Shown here: positions 48,585-59,977 of the stretch, in pieces | How positions within the stretch are numbered: position 1 is the first letter of the stretch | Layout of the letters: each line of letters opens with the position of its first letter | Assembly (NCBI GenBank): GCA_945910005.1 | Contig: OX246749.1 | Coordinates: forward strand, 30,520,311 to 30,584,310 | Direction: 5' to 3' | DNA from: Isoperla grammatica | Taxonomy: Eukaryota > Arthropoda > Insecta > Plecoptera > Perlodidae | DNA: 64,000 bases | Translations under genes and position numbers: made by a program | Notes under the pieces: model-generated | What the model was told of the DNA's origin: nothing | Database searches by the model: none | Seen by the model: only the letters and a program-made list of their open reading frames with translations

Positions 48585-49300
48585 TATGGTAAAAACTATC
48601 ATTGGTTTTTATTTTGGAGGCAATTACCTCAAAATCAAGATTTTGATTTCCGGGCACATTTCGAAACAAATCAAAAATACTGATAAAGCTACATTTGACA
48701 TTTTTAACACGATGATGAAAATTAAATATTTATTATATATTTATCAAAACCATTATATTTTTCCGTTTGGCTATAAAAAGAATAGTTTACAGGAAAGAAA
48801 ATCAACAGAAAAGTGCAACATTTTTTAAGTACCTCTGGCACCTCTGGATGCCACACCCAAGATTTTAAAAGTATCCAACAAACTTATCTTTACTTAAAAT
48901 ATACCAGGCTATCTAATCATTGAAGATTTTTGTAAAAGGGTAATGTTTTACCATTTTCGGGACAATACCCAAAAATCATGATTTTGATTGCTGGGCAATA
49001 TTGGAGTTAAAAAAATATGAATAGAACTAACTTCGTAATTGTAAATACGAATCTGAAATCATATTTGGAATATGATTATTGCTGTAGCTGTAAGAAATAA
49101 CTTTATATTTTAATCGACATAAAAGTGCCCCATCCATGACTCGAAAAGTGGCCAACCAACTAATGTTTACTTAAAATTTACCACGCAACCGTATTATTGA
49201 GGATTTTTTGAAAAAGGATATTTCTCGACCATCTTAGGGAAATGACCCCAAAATCAAAATTTTGATTTCTGTTCAGTAAACTAACTTTGTGATTCTAGAC
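48585..49300. repeat. Three diverged copies of an about 300-bp AT-rich repeat
   Basis: The motif C-C-rich/AAAATCA then ATTTTGATT recurs at about 48632-48655, 48968-48992 and 49248-49272, each after TTACTTAAAAT-like and GA(T/G)TTTTTG-like blocks at conserved spacing. Identity is low to moderate. The short plus-strand frame at 48586-48828 lies within it and has no recognisable domain. Confidence 0.55.
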
Positions 49301-49323
49301 ACCAATTTCCCATGCTCTTCTAA

Positions 49324-49993
49324 AGCGGCTGTTACACGGAGAAGTAGAAAAAGTGGAAAGAAAAAAGTAGAGAGAAAAGTTACTCTTTTACTTGTAGAGA
49401 TAGCTTGTAGCTTATGGGACTTTTCGCGTTGCTGTCACACTAGGAAGTGAAAAAAGAGAAAAGTGAAAAGTTCTCCAAAAAGTTGAACACTGCTCGACAA
49501 GTAAAGAGTGAAAAGAAAAACGACCTTGAAGAGTTGAAGCTGATTGGTCGATTGACACGGCCATTGAGTACGACTCGGGAGAGTTGTGACGTCCAGACAT
49601 TGCTATTCCAACCTACAAAACTTGTCACTTTGACAGCTTGTAGGCTTGTAGTTAAAAACGCATATGCCGATGGATTCGTCGGAGGAATAGGCTGCAATTG
49701 CTGTAAATATTAATGTAATTATTGCCATTGTAAGAAGACGGCGACGAAGAAGAAGAAACAGTGATTTGTTTACATGCATCGACGATCCAGTTTCGTAGAA
49801 ACCAACTACAGTCTTCTAGTTGCAACTATTTGCCGCAAGAGCGCATTGTAGTTTTGTAGAAATACTGATAGGTTACGCCACATGCGCGCTCTTCTCTTTC
49901 AACTCTTTGTATTCCCGTGTGACGGCTAGAAAATGAACTTTTCTCTTTACTTTTTTCTTTTCACTTTTTTAACTTCTCCGTGTAACAGCCGCT
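49324..49993. mobile_element. PIF/Harbinger-type MITE, 670 bp, TAA target duplication
   Basis: Terminal inverted repeats of about 58 bp with about four mismatches, beginning AGCGGCTGTTACACGG. They are flanked by TAA at 49321-49323 and 49994-49996. A 3-bp TAA/TTA duplication is characteristic of PIF/Harbinger. No transposase frame. The 85-88-codon frames inside are not genes. Confidence 0.82.
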
Positions 49994-49996
49994 TAA

Positions 49997-50925
49997 AGTG
50001 ATATTTGCTCCAAACAAGCACGGCAGCTAATAGATGATTTCTATGTAGTATTTCTTGAAACCAGCCAAGAGTTTCAAATCTGCATTTACTACAGTTTGGT
50101 GAATTCTGACGTTAAGGCTGTACGTCCGCCTACCTCATGGAACCCGCGATTGTGTCGGTTAAATTTGATTTATGGTGCTTTAAAATAAACGGAAAGTAAA
50201 CCAAAATATGTTGTCGAAATATGCTCTTGTTACAAGAACTTTCGGTTCCAAGTTAAACCATGGACTTGTAATAGTAACTGCATACTATTATGAGTCCATG
50301 GTTAAACTACAGTTGATGTCGTAGCAAATGGTAGCCCCACCTATGTATTATGGATCAGTATGTATTAGCAATGTATACCTGTATGGCCTCGTGATAACTC
50401 TGCCTGTCATACGAGGCAACCGAGTGAAGTCCTCGTTTGCCCCTCGTCCTCATCTTGAAAACCGCACAAAATTGAAGTGTGTTTGTAATATCTTAAGAAC
50501 GCCACACAATATTGAAAAAGTGATCAGTGAGCATGATAAGGTTTTGTTAAAAGTAAAAACTGGTAAAAAGTTCAAAATATTTTTATGGTTACAGAAAAAT
50601 TAAGCAATTAATTGACATTGCTGGTACCAATAACAACATTCATGATTCAATTATTTGAAACTTTTTTAATCCAGCTTTTAGCTCTTACGAATGTGTATTG
50701 TGCTCATTAAAACTTTTTCACTACTTTGTAGCTTTATCAAGATATTACCAAAAAAATAATTTTGCACAGTTTTTATAGTGTACCTACCCTTTGGCAGTAA
50801 TCTACTTGCACTTGTAACCACAGGGGGCACTTCTTACTTTCCATGCGGTGTAGCCTGCATTCGTGACGATGATGTGTTGTGTGAACTCCAGCAACACTTC
50901 ATTGTGGTCAGCTCCATCTGTTTAT
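49997..50925. other. Intergenic; contains a 25-bp hairpin
   Basis: AT-rich DNA without a supported gene. A near-perfect hairpin lies at 50251-50276 / 50283-50308 (stem AGTTAAACCATGGACT... with a six-base loop). It may be a palindromic mini-element. Confidence 0.5.
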
Positions 50926-51215
50926 TTATTTATTTATTTATTTATTAGCCTGTCGATTAATACATGGTACAAATATAGGCATCGTCAATCTTATAATATA
51001 CATACTTAATATACATAAACTTAATATACATATTATAAATCGATGAATGTGATTAACCATCTAAATCACATTGTGTTGGGCCGAAAGGAATTCGTGGAGA
51101 GAATAGAAGGACTTAGAAATGAGAAAAGATTTCAGATTATACCGACATTAGGCCTTATTCTCTTATCACCGTTCGGCACTTGCCAAGGTTTCGTTTGTAA
51201 GGGGACACAATTGTA
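50926..51215 (-). mobile_element. 5'-truncated non-LTR retrotransposon, RT C-terminus and tail
   Basis: On the minus strand Y-N-L-K-S-F-L-I-S-K-S-F-Y-S-L-H-E-F-L then a stop (about 51050-51150) resembles the extreme C-terminus of insect-type non-LTR reverse transcriptases (K-L-K-x-F-L...F-Y-S-x-x-E-F-L). A UTR follows, ending in an (AAAT)n tail, seen on the plus strand as TTTATTTATTTATTTATTTA from about 50926. Confidence 0.6.
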
Positions 51216-52226
51216 ATAATTGTAATAATTGTAGGTAATAATGTTATAATTAACTTTATTACTGGTGCATATCACATTCATGTTTTTGCAATAACTTTTG
51301 TGATCTATTCATACTGTGGGCTTTCACTCCTTGAACACACGAGCCAAAATAATTCAAACACTCAATCTGGCAACAGTGTACTTGTATATTACTGAACCTT
51401 GGGTACTATCTTGTAAGCTTCCTTCCAAAGTTATTCATGTTCGTGAGTAGCTGCCTTGCCCAACGCAACAGTTGCCCTAATGTGCCTGCAACGGTTCGTA
51501 GACTGACGTAGGCCGGTAGGGGTTCGCAGGATTAACACTGAAGACAAGTGCAACAATGTGCACAGATTTCGGAAAGTTATCAATAAGTTTTTTTTTTTTT
51601 TAAAGAATAACATTCCTATTTGAATGTCTACTGAATAATTCTCAATTTAAGTTTAGTTTTTGATACATTTTTTAATAAAAATGAATGCTAATTAAGTTTA
51701 AGGGACCCTTCATGTAGTTATATACTAGCCTAGGAATTTACAAAAGAATTAAAACGAAGCAAACTGGAAATAATGTGTTATGTTGATAAGATTCCGATGT
51801 GAGGGTCTAGAGTTTAAAGTAACATTGAACGAGCGTAAACGAGACGTCTTTATCTCATTTCAACGCTACTTCCAGCTCAAGTGGGCCATCGTTCTTGCTG
51901 CCATGGAGTGTTATTATATGAGTGGATCACTAATTACACTCTTTAATATTTATACTTAAACAGTTTAATATTTCGTAAAACATGTACAGTATATTGGAGA
52001 ATCAATGTTATTGGAAAGAAGTAAAAGGCTCTGGTGAAATATAAATCATCAGCCAATGTATTTGTAATTTTAATTTTGATTGATTTTATTTTATTGACTC
52101 GACACAGTTGGTACCTACTGAGTTAAAGATTATTATTATTGATGTAAATATTGTATTGAGCCAAGGTCAAGAAACTGACTTCATACTGAATTGTCCATGT
52201 TATTTAAAGTGGTTTACAAGTGGTTT
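51216..52226. other. AT-rich intergenic DNA; no gene
   Basis: Nothing recognised apart from a poly-T run near 51588-51601. Confidence 0.5.
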
Positions 52227-52247
52227 AAAAAAGTTTGGGAACCACTG
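52227..52247 (-). mobile_element. Solitary hAT-like terminus
   Basis: The reverse complement starts CAGTGGTTCCCAAACTTTTT, a terminus type widespread among hAT MITEs. No opposite end or 8-bp duplication was found, so the element is truncated. Confidence 0.45.
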
Positions 52248-52297
52248 GCATAGTTGAATGATTTGGATCTAATCAGCACTTGTCTTTTTCAAATCTT

Positions 52298-52785
52298 GGC
52301 ATTGGTTGGTTAATGCCTCCCCTCACTGATCTATGACGCCAGCATCCACAAGGCCTGGCATTGGTTGGGTAATGCCTCACTGATCTATGACGCCAGCATC
52401 CACAAGGCCTGGCATTGGTTGGGTAATGCCTCACTGATCTATGACGCCAGCATCCACAAGGCCTGGCATTGGTTGGGTAATGCCTCACTGATCTATGACG
52501 CCAGCATCCACAAGGCCTGGCATTGGTTGGGTAATGCCTCACTGATCTATGACGCCAGCATCCACAAGGCCTGGCATTGGTTGGGTAATGCCTCACTGAT
52601 CTATGACACCAGCATCCACAAGGCCTGGCATTGGTTGGTTAAGCCTCACTGATCTATGACGCCAGCATCCACAAGGCCTGGCATTGGTTGGGTAATGCCT
52701 CACTGATCTATGACGCCAGCATCCACAAGGCCTGGCATTGGTTGGTTAAAGCCTCACTGATCTATGACGCCAGTATCCACAAGGT
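52298..52785. repeat. 54-bp minisatellite, about 9 copies
   Basis: The unit GGCATTGGTTGGGTAATGCC continues TCACTGATCTATGACGCCAG and CATCCACAAGGCCT. Eighteen codons per unit leave both strands open (plus W-L-G-N-A-S-L-I-Y-D-A-S-I-H-K-A-W-H, minus R-H-Y-P-T-N-A-R-P-C-G-C-W-R-H-R-S-V). The middle units are identical. I treat it as non-coding. Confidence 0.92.
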
Positions 52786-52883
52786 TGCTGTGGTGTGCGA
52801 TTCAGTCCCATAAGTTTCCCTCCAGTATTTGTGAAATATGTGTCATTTATATCAAGAGAGATTTATGGACAATGGATACTATA

Positions 52884-53332
52884 GCTATGTTTACATGGCG
52901 GACCGTACTGAGTACCAGACTGAGAACTGTCATGGTCGCTTGCGTTTATATGAGGGTGTACCCAAACTCGATTTCGGTCTTGCGCCACATTGGTCGTACA
53001 TAACCCTACTTTTTCCTTCTGCCATATAAAATTAATTTAAAGATGCATCCCGGCCAACAAAAGTTTCCAAGCTGTTGTAAATATTTTACTTGATTTTTGT
53101 TGATGGCAACTACAATCATTTTCCATCTTATTCACCTACAAACAGCGTTCGTTCAAAGTTTCAGTTCTTCAGTCAGTACGTTCTTCCCGTTAACATGATA
53201 AGACTGAGTCGGTTATCGGTACGGTCTAGCTTTTTTGGCGGACCAGACCCAGTCGGTTCGGTCCCATTTTTTAGGTGTTTACATGGCCTGGACCGTACTC
53301 AGTACCGGACTCAGTCCGCCATGTAAACAGGG
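52884..53332. mobile_element. MITE, about 449 bp, GTTTACATGGCGGAC termini
   Basis: The left end (G-C-T-A then TGTTTACATGGCGGAC) matches the inverted right end (CCCTGTTTACATGGCGGAC). A possible TATA duplication lies at 52880-52883 and 53333-53336. The right end is itself palindromic (GGACCGTACTCAGTACCGG region). The superfamily is uncertain (Tc1/mariner- or Harbinger-like). Confidence 0.65.
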
Positions 53333-53481
53333 TATATGTATGTAACAACAACGCACCATGATAATATTTGTTTCGTGTGTCACCCTACTGAAAATAACAA
53401 TTATATTCAACTGATTTTAGAAATTTCCTGTCTGCTTTAACAAAAGGAAAATGCAAATGTGTTTACAAACTTGTAACAATA

Positions 53482-53961
53482 AGGGTGCGTCCCAATGCTC
53501 CTTTATCACGCTAGTCGACTAGCATCGCTGACTAATTTGACGGAAGTGTCGCCACTAGCAGGTGACCAAAGCTGTTAGTAGGCTAGTGGCTAGTGGGTAA
53601 GTTAGTCAGTAGTGGCTAGTTGGTGAAAATGTACACTAGAATACCGACTAACAATGGCAGACGAAGTGCCACTCGAGTTATTACCATTTTATTAAGCAGA
53701 ATTTGATAGTAGATAACAAAAAACATGTTTATTAATTGATAATACACCATCAATTTTGATTGTTCTTCTGAAATAACATTAATATGGAATATACAGCTTT
53801 GAAGTGTACAACATAACCTCACACCTGGGTGATTGTCTAGGCAGTGAATAGTTCACTTGGATAGTCAATGTCCAAAGCTCGTGTATGGCTAGTGGGTAGC
53901 AGGCCACCTAGCAGGCTAGTGGCTAGTAGGTAGCAGGCTAAATCACATTGGGACGCACCCT
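53482..53961. mobile_element. MITE, 480 bp, TA target duplication
   Basis: 16-bp inverted ends AGGGTGCGTCCCAATG are flanked by TA at 53480-53481 and 53962-53963. Inside, CTAGTGGCTAGT-type motifs repeat near both ends. A short reading frame M-A-D-E-V-P-L-E-L-L-P begins near 53655 and stops quickly, possibly the remnant of an autonomous element's coding start. Confidence 0.75.
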
Positions 53962-54452
53962 TAGTAATTGTTTCTGATGTTTCTATGCAAAGATGAATAT
54001 GAGCGGCTCATGAGTGGTGGAACCACCATCACGCTGTCTAGTTGGCTACCTTGTGTTGTCGGTAATGGTTGTATTTTTATCTCGAGCCCATTTGCAATAT
54101 TAGATTTTATATTCCAATAAATGAAACCAAAACAGTGCCATACCTATATGCGAAAAACTATTATATACGTACCTAACTAGCTCTTTTTCATAAAACAAAA
54201 TGTAATATTTTGTAATAATTTGTTATGTTTACGTAATATTATGTTTCAATGTGCAGAGCATTGATATCAGATCTCATGTCATGTTTTAGTATAATAATTA
54301 TTTCTGTCATAGCAATTAACAATAAAATGTGTCAAATAAATGTGTAATCTCAATGTGTTTTTATGCAGACTTGGCACCAACCCAAAACATTTGAAACTCA
54401 TGAAGATGTCCTGTTTATAACCTTCATTTATTGTATAAACATTGATTATTTG

Positions 54453-54734
54453 TAGTGATACGTGAAAATAGCATTTTCAATTGTCATTTTATAGCGTTTT
54501 GTAGCATCTATTTTTTTGCCAAGATTAAAAAACTTGAGAATGAAGTTTTCTCAAATTTTTATTTTTAAATCATATCATACTATTAAAATTAAAATCAACC
54601 AAATTGCATTTATCATAAACAAAGTATAATTACTATGTTAAATATAATAAAATAGGAACAGAAAAACCTTAGTTTCTACTGGAAAATAGCACTTTGTAGC
54701 ATCTATACACAAAACGCTATTTTCACGTATCTCT
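54453..54734. mobile_element. hAT MITE, 282 bp, with 8-bp target duplication
   Basis: Inverted ends TAGTGATACGTGAAAATAGC (left) and TAGAGATACGTGAAAATAGC (right, inverted). Flanked by perfect ATTATTTG duplications at 54445-54452 and 54735-54742. The TAGNG start plus 8-bp duplication is the hAT signature. No coding frame. Confidence 0.88.
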
Positions 54735-54742
54735 AATTATTT

Positions 54743-56488
54743 GTTGTTTAATATGACCCTTGCCTTGCATCTCACTATTAACAGTTCCGCATAACGTGAT
54801 TGTAAGACGTAATGACAAGGGTATGCCTATGCGTTGTCCAGAACATCGCATAAGACTCCGTATAAGGTTTACTCTGCATATGTTACTTCATATGGATATA
54901 GAGTAGCTGGGCTGCGATCATGTCACTTTGGTCGATAGCGATGAAAATCAAGCTTTAATGATCATTGGTTCTTGACTGCGATCACTCCAACTCGGTAACG
55001 CTATTAAACGCTGAGCACTTGATCTTAAACGTCTCTGTGAGGACTAATATCGTTCAGAGTGACCATGAAACTCAATTCCTTAGGTTGCGATCGTGTGCGC
55101 TCTCGAACACCAGGACCAGCCATTTAGAGCTTTCTATACAAAACAAGTGCATACGGGTTTGTTTCACCATATTATTAAAGAAGGACAAACTCTACAGCTT
55201 TAGACATACCTAGAACACAAAGGAATAATACAATGAATGCATGCTAAGAATAGTTACTTAGTAAAGTGGACACTTTGGTATAAAATAAAAGATGATTTTT
55301 CTAGGTGAATTGAATGTAAAAATCACAGGCTTGGAATAAAAAAACTTAAAAAGAAAAGACTGTCAATAAGCTTGCTGGAATTTGACCATTGACGAGTTCC
55401 TGGGAACTTTTTCGAATTCTTGGACTCTCATTGCCAAGTAAGGTAAGTAAGTTATTCTACATCAAAGGATAATAAAAGAACTTACTTCTCTCACATGCCG
55501 CGATATTTGGTTATTTTTTTTTTTTGAGATCTCGTTATTATATAATAGTTTAGTCTAAATTTATTTGGAAGAAACATTCATGATTGTTTAAAGTTTACAA
55601 ATGTCGTCTCTTATGTCGTTCATGAGATGACTGTCTAGAATGTATTTATATTCGATGTGCCAAAATAAAACCTATGATAGTTGATTGTACAATAACAGAG
55701 TGGAATGTTGTGAAGCAGCACAAACCACCTGTTGACGTTCAACTGCACAAGTTGAAGTTTACTGTAGCAGTGCTGTAACTAGTTGGTTGCACTGCGAGCG
55801 ATGATAGCGATGCCTCTGTCACATCTGTTATGTCGGATACACAAATACAAGTTATTTTCTCCCTTGTTTAGGTGAGGGAACGCGGCGAGCTTTATCCCCA
55901 CACAAACTTGTATTTGTCATCTGTTTATTCTGCCAGGTTTAATTGGCAGTGGCGTAGCTCAAAATGACGGGGCTGTGTGCAAGCTGGATTTTTAGCCCCC
56001 ACTTTTGCACTTTTGAAGGGTTTGAACTTTGAAACTCGTATAGTCGGACAATAATTTTTTCTGGCAGTTATATTATTTACGTTTGTCTCGTTGCTTTTAC
56101 AAGAAATTGTAGTTTTTGCTATTCTGAATCTGAGAAATAGTGAATACTTTCTTATGCAAACATTTATTACAAATCGGTGGTTGTCGAGGGGACCGTAAGC
56201 AACGCATCATAGGCCTACCTTGCACTATTTATAGGGTGTTATGTCACTGAGGCTTTTTGAACATACTGTCACAGATGTATTGTGGTACTAGTGCCCTACG
56301 TACAAGTCTCTAACGGGGGCGGGGGCTCGTTCTTAGGAGTACACTGTCGTTCTTCATCCACAGGTAACGGTCACGTGACAGTCACACGGGGCGGAACATG
56401 TCAATAACAGAACAGGGGCTCGTTCTCAGGGGCACGACTCTGAAGTAAAAGACTTCTTTTGAACACTGTCACTGTGAAGGTAGAGCTT
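54743..56488. other. AT-rich intergenic DNA with a solitary hAT-like end
   Basis: No supported gene. CAGTGGCGTAGC at 55947-55958 resembles a common hAT terminus, but no partner was found. Confidence 0.45.
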
Positions 56489-57162
56489 CGGGTGCCGCGC
56501 GCCAGTGTTCACCGAGCTGTGCCGTCGCTTAGCTACTTGTTGCCTCGTTGCCCCCCCCCCACATCGGGTGCCGCGCCCCAGTGTTCACCGAGCTGTGTCG
56601 TCGCTTAGCTACTTGTTGCCTCGTTGCTCCCCCCACATCGGGTGCCGCGCCCCAGTGTTCACCGAGCTGTGTCGTCGCTTAGCTACTTGTTGCCTCGTTG
56701 CCCCCCCCCACATCGGGTGCCGCGCCCCAGTGTTCACCGAGCTATGTCGTCGCTTAGCTACTTGTTGCCTCGTTGCCCCCCCACATCGGGTGCCGCGCCC
56801 CAGTGTTCACCGAGCTGTGTCGTCGCTTAGCTACTTGTTGCCTCGTTGCCGCCCCCCACATCGGGTGCCGCGCCCCAGTGTTCACCGAGCTGTGTCGTCG
56901 CTTAGCTACTTGTTGCCTCGTTGCCCCCCCACATCGGGTGCCGCGCCCCAGTGTTCACCGAGCTGTGTCGTCGCTTAGCTACTTGTTGCCTCGTTGCCCC
57001 CCCCCCCACATCGGGTGCCGCGCCCCAATGTTCACCGAGCTGTGTCGTCGCTTAGCTACTTGTTGCCTCGTTGCCGCCCCCCACATCGGGTGCCGCGCCC
57101 CAGTGTTCACCGAGCTGTGTCGTCGCTTAGCTACTTGTTGCCTCGTTGCCGCCCCCCACATC
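56489..57162. repeat. 73-77-bp minisatellite with variable C-tract, 9 copies
   Basis: The unit GTGTTCACCGAGCTGTGTCG, TCGCTTAGCTACTTGTTGCC, TCGTTG, then a C-tract and ACATCGGGTGCCGCGCCCCA. Spacing between copies is 76, 74, 75, 73, 75, 73, 77 and 75 bp. The differences come almost wholly from C-tract length or a CCG interruption. Arg/Pro/Cys-rich frames here are repeat translations. Confidence 0.92.
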
Positions 57163-57628
57163 CACGACACCTCTTGAACACGCCGAGCGGTGGATCTAGT
57201 TACGCTGCCGTCACGTTTAGACACGCGTACAAAGGTTCTCGAACCGTAAGAGATGTTTTCCTTACCCCTCTCCACCTCCCCCGTCTGAACATTAGTTCTT
57301 GTTATGGAGTGGGTAGACTATTTATTGTCCCAGTCCTCTTGTTGCTGTGTAAAATCATCTGTACCATATATAATATGTTAACAGATTCCTCTATCTCCCC
57401 CCCCCCCCCCCCCCCCACCCTTGTTTTATTATTACATGACAACCTTGGTTTTAACCGGTATGGTATGATCAGTTTTGGTACCTAACAAGTTTTAAAACAT
57501 ATTTGTAGTGCCATTTTTTCAAGCGTCCTCAATGAGTGAGTTCTGTTTTTCATATTAGCATATATTTAATACTAATAATAATACAATATAATTTAGAGAG
57601 TTTGCTCTGAATGTGTAATGGACGTGTA
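57163..57628. other. Spacer with a poly-C tract
   Basis: Unique DNA. An uninterrupted run of about 20 C lies at 57397-57416. No gene. Confidence 0.5.
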
Positions 57629-58313
57629 CAGTTGAGCTCGCTCATAAGGAACCCACTTTTAAGGAAGTTGAATCCATTCCCCCTTTAAATGTGAAAGCAC
57701 AAATATTAAGAGCGAAGGGTACCCCTATGTCAAAAACCGCAGAAAATTGTAATTTTTTAATTATATCTCAAGATTGCAACACAAAATCGAAAATCTCATT
57801 CAACAACGCAATGTGTTTTGGTAAGCCCTACAAACCGAACGTAATATTAAAACCATTAGCATAGTTATTTTGATTATTAAATCGATAATTAATAATAAAA
57901 TTAATTAGAAATAAAAACCATACTGATTATAATATAAGACACAATTGAGAGCGTTCAGTATGTAGGGCAATACTAAACCACAGTGCGCTGTTGATTCAGA
58001 TTTTCGATTTCGAAGGCCATTCTTGAGATATAATTTAAAATGAAAATTTTGTGCGGTTTTTGACGTAGAGGTATCCTTCGCTGTTAACCCATATATATCT
58101 ATAAGGAAGTTTGGTTTCAATTCAACCTCTTCTTGAGCACGCCCGTATATAAACGTTTAAGATTCAAGTCTTTTAAAGTCCATTAAAAAAAAAAAACTAT
58201 CCTCGCATTGTTGCAGGTCTACACTGAAACTGAGAATCCACTCCCGAAGAGATTAACAAAGTAGTTTCGAATCCACTTCAGCTTTGTTAAAAGTGGGCTC
58301 GACTAGTATATTT
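57629..58313. mobile_element. Compound MITE, pogo/Tigger-like outer ends
   Basis: The left end TACAGTTGAGCTCGCTCAT resembles pogo/Tigger termini. The right end, inverted, reads TACTAGTCGAGCCCACTTTT, and both contain CCCACTTTTAA. TA could be the duplication. Within it, 57710-58083 is an inner foldback of 374 bp with long imperfect arms (about 120 bp), starting GAGCGAAGGGTACC and ending GGTATCCTTCGCTG, flanked by TTAA at 57706-57709 and 58084-58087. This may be a nested insertion. Confidence 0.5.
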
Positions 58314-59898
58314 TATTCTTGATCTAATACCAGTTTGTGCAATTTAAGTCGTAGAACCGTTTGATTCTAGTGTAGTTTATTATAGTTTGTAGCGCGCGCA
58401 CAATTGTATTATTATTATTATTATTATAATTATACGTATTAAGTGAGAAACGAACGTTACGTAGTATTGTTGCAAAGCCACTCTTCGAGAGGCGGGTGGT
58501 AAACGCGAGGAAGATTTCAATCAACCCCAGGTTTGTGACGCGAACCTCCGGGTACGGTCGTCAACGCGATGCGCGTTTCGCTCGAGTTATTTACGCGCGA
58601 GACAAAACGGTGCTCGTCAAGTCGTAACCTCGATGAAACCGTCTCTCCTTCCCGTTGTAAAATGTGGAGCCATATTCTGTCCATCCTTTGTATTGTACTC
58701 GACTTGTTACATGTAGCCTACATGTTATATATAGATACTGCAATGGTTCTAGTTTTAGTGTTGTGTATTTAATGTATTATAGATTTATAGTGGTAACCAA
58801 GGTTCGTCGATCCCCTCGCGGAGGTTCGGTAAACGTCAAAGTTGGGTCTTCTCGTGGGCACAAAAATCCTCGTTCTCTTGCCCACCACACAAACTGGTTA
58901 GTTACGAAAATCTATCGTGTAAAATTTGATTTCAGAATGTTTCATTAAAAACGTAGATAGAATACAAGTAAAATAAAACTATTTCAATTCGATAGGTAAC
59001 GCGGTTACGAACCAGAATTGATTTCGACAGATCAGTTAGTTTGTTTTGCCGGATTATTCTCCCGTTTGAATAGCGTGTGACATTTAAAATTGTGGAAACG
59101 GATGGGACGACCCAACTTGGGAGGTGGACGAGCCCCCGCCAGGGGATTTACGGACCTTGGACTGGTATCAAGAGTGGCCGGGCATAACTAGTGGGCTCGA
59201 GTATCAACACTGGACAACTCTCAATGCTATTTAGGGTGGAAGTTTAGGGGCTACTGTAAGACTGCCCACTTAAATTTGATACTAATCAATATTTATATTT
59301 CGTAACTGTATTGGTGTCGAGGAGTGTACAAGTCAAAAGTCGAAAATAAACGTACTGCACGTTTTTCTCTTTTTATCAATTGTATCGTCTTCGTCTTTGT
59401 TAAGGCCCGGCTCGACCGTAACCGACGGCATCGTGATTGTAATCGTAATCCGGAAATCGTGAAAGACTTGACCTACTTGGTTCTTAAGGCGCCGCTCACG
59501 ACGAAACCGTAACATCGTAATGGATTGTAATGGTATAAATCACATTTCTGCAATGGCGATCCCGATTACAACTACGATGCTGTCAATTGTGGTTGGGCCT
59601 TTATCTATCCTCTTCGCCTCTGTCCCCATCTCGAACCTAAACGGAAACCTCTTATCTAAGAGTGTGGCACGATTGTGGACACTGTATCGGGCGCGGTTCT
59701 ACGGAGCCCCAGGAGATAATTCACCGAAAAATCTTTCCTGACCTCTGAAATTTGACTTGACCGAATGAAATCATGTTGAGTCCTTAAACATACTCATGGG
59801 ATCGATTTAAAACTAAGATATTCGTGACGGGACAAAAATTTAGGTCTACCACGAAACAGCCAACACATATATTGCCGCCATTTCGTAAATATCTTAAT

Positions 59899-59905
<7 letters not shown>
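58314..59905. other. Mixed-composition intergenic DNA; possible LTR remnant
   Basis: A CpG-containing stretch (58480-59500) differs from the AT-rich surroundings and contains an AATAAACG motif near 59344. It also has a repeated TTAAGGC(C/G)CCGCTC-like motif at about 59400 and 59485. It could be an old LTR or MITE, but no element boundary is supported. Short frames here have no recognisable domain. A (TAT)n run lies near 58408-58430. Confidence 0.35.

Positions 59906-59970
<65 letters not shown>
59906..59970. repeat. (AT)n microsatellite
   Basis: About 32 AT dinucleotides adjoin the SINE cluster. Confidence 0.95.
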
Positions 59971-59972
<2 letters not shown>

Positions 59973-59977
59973 TTTCT

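Noticed and set aside
58480..59520. Complete LTR retrotransposon
   Set aside because: Composition and an AATAAA motif hint at an LTR, but no paired LTR, primer-binding site or coding domain could be found.
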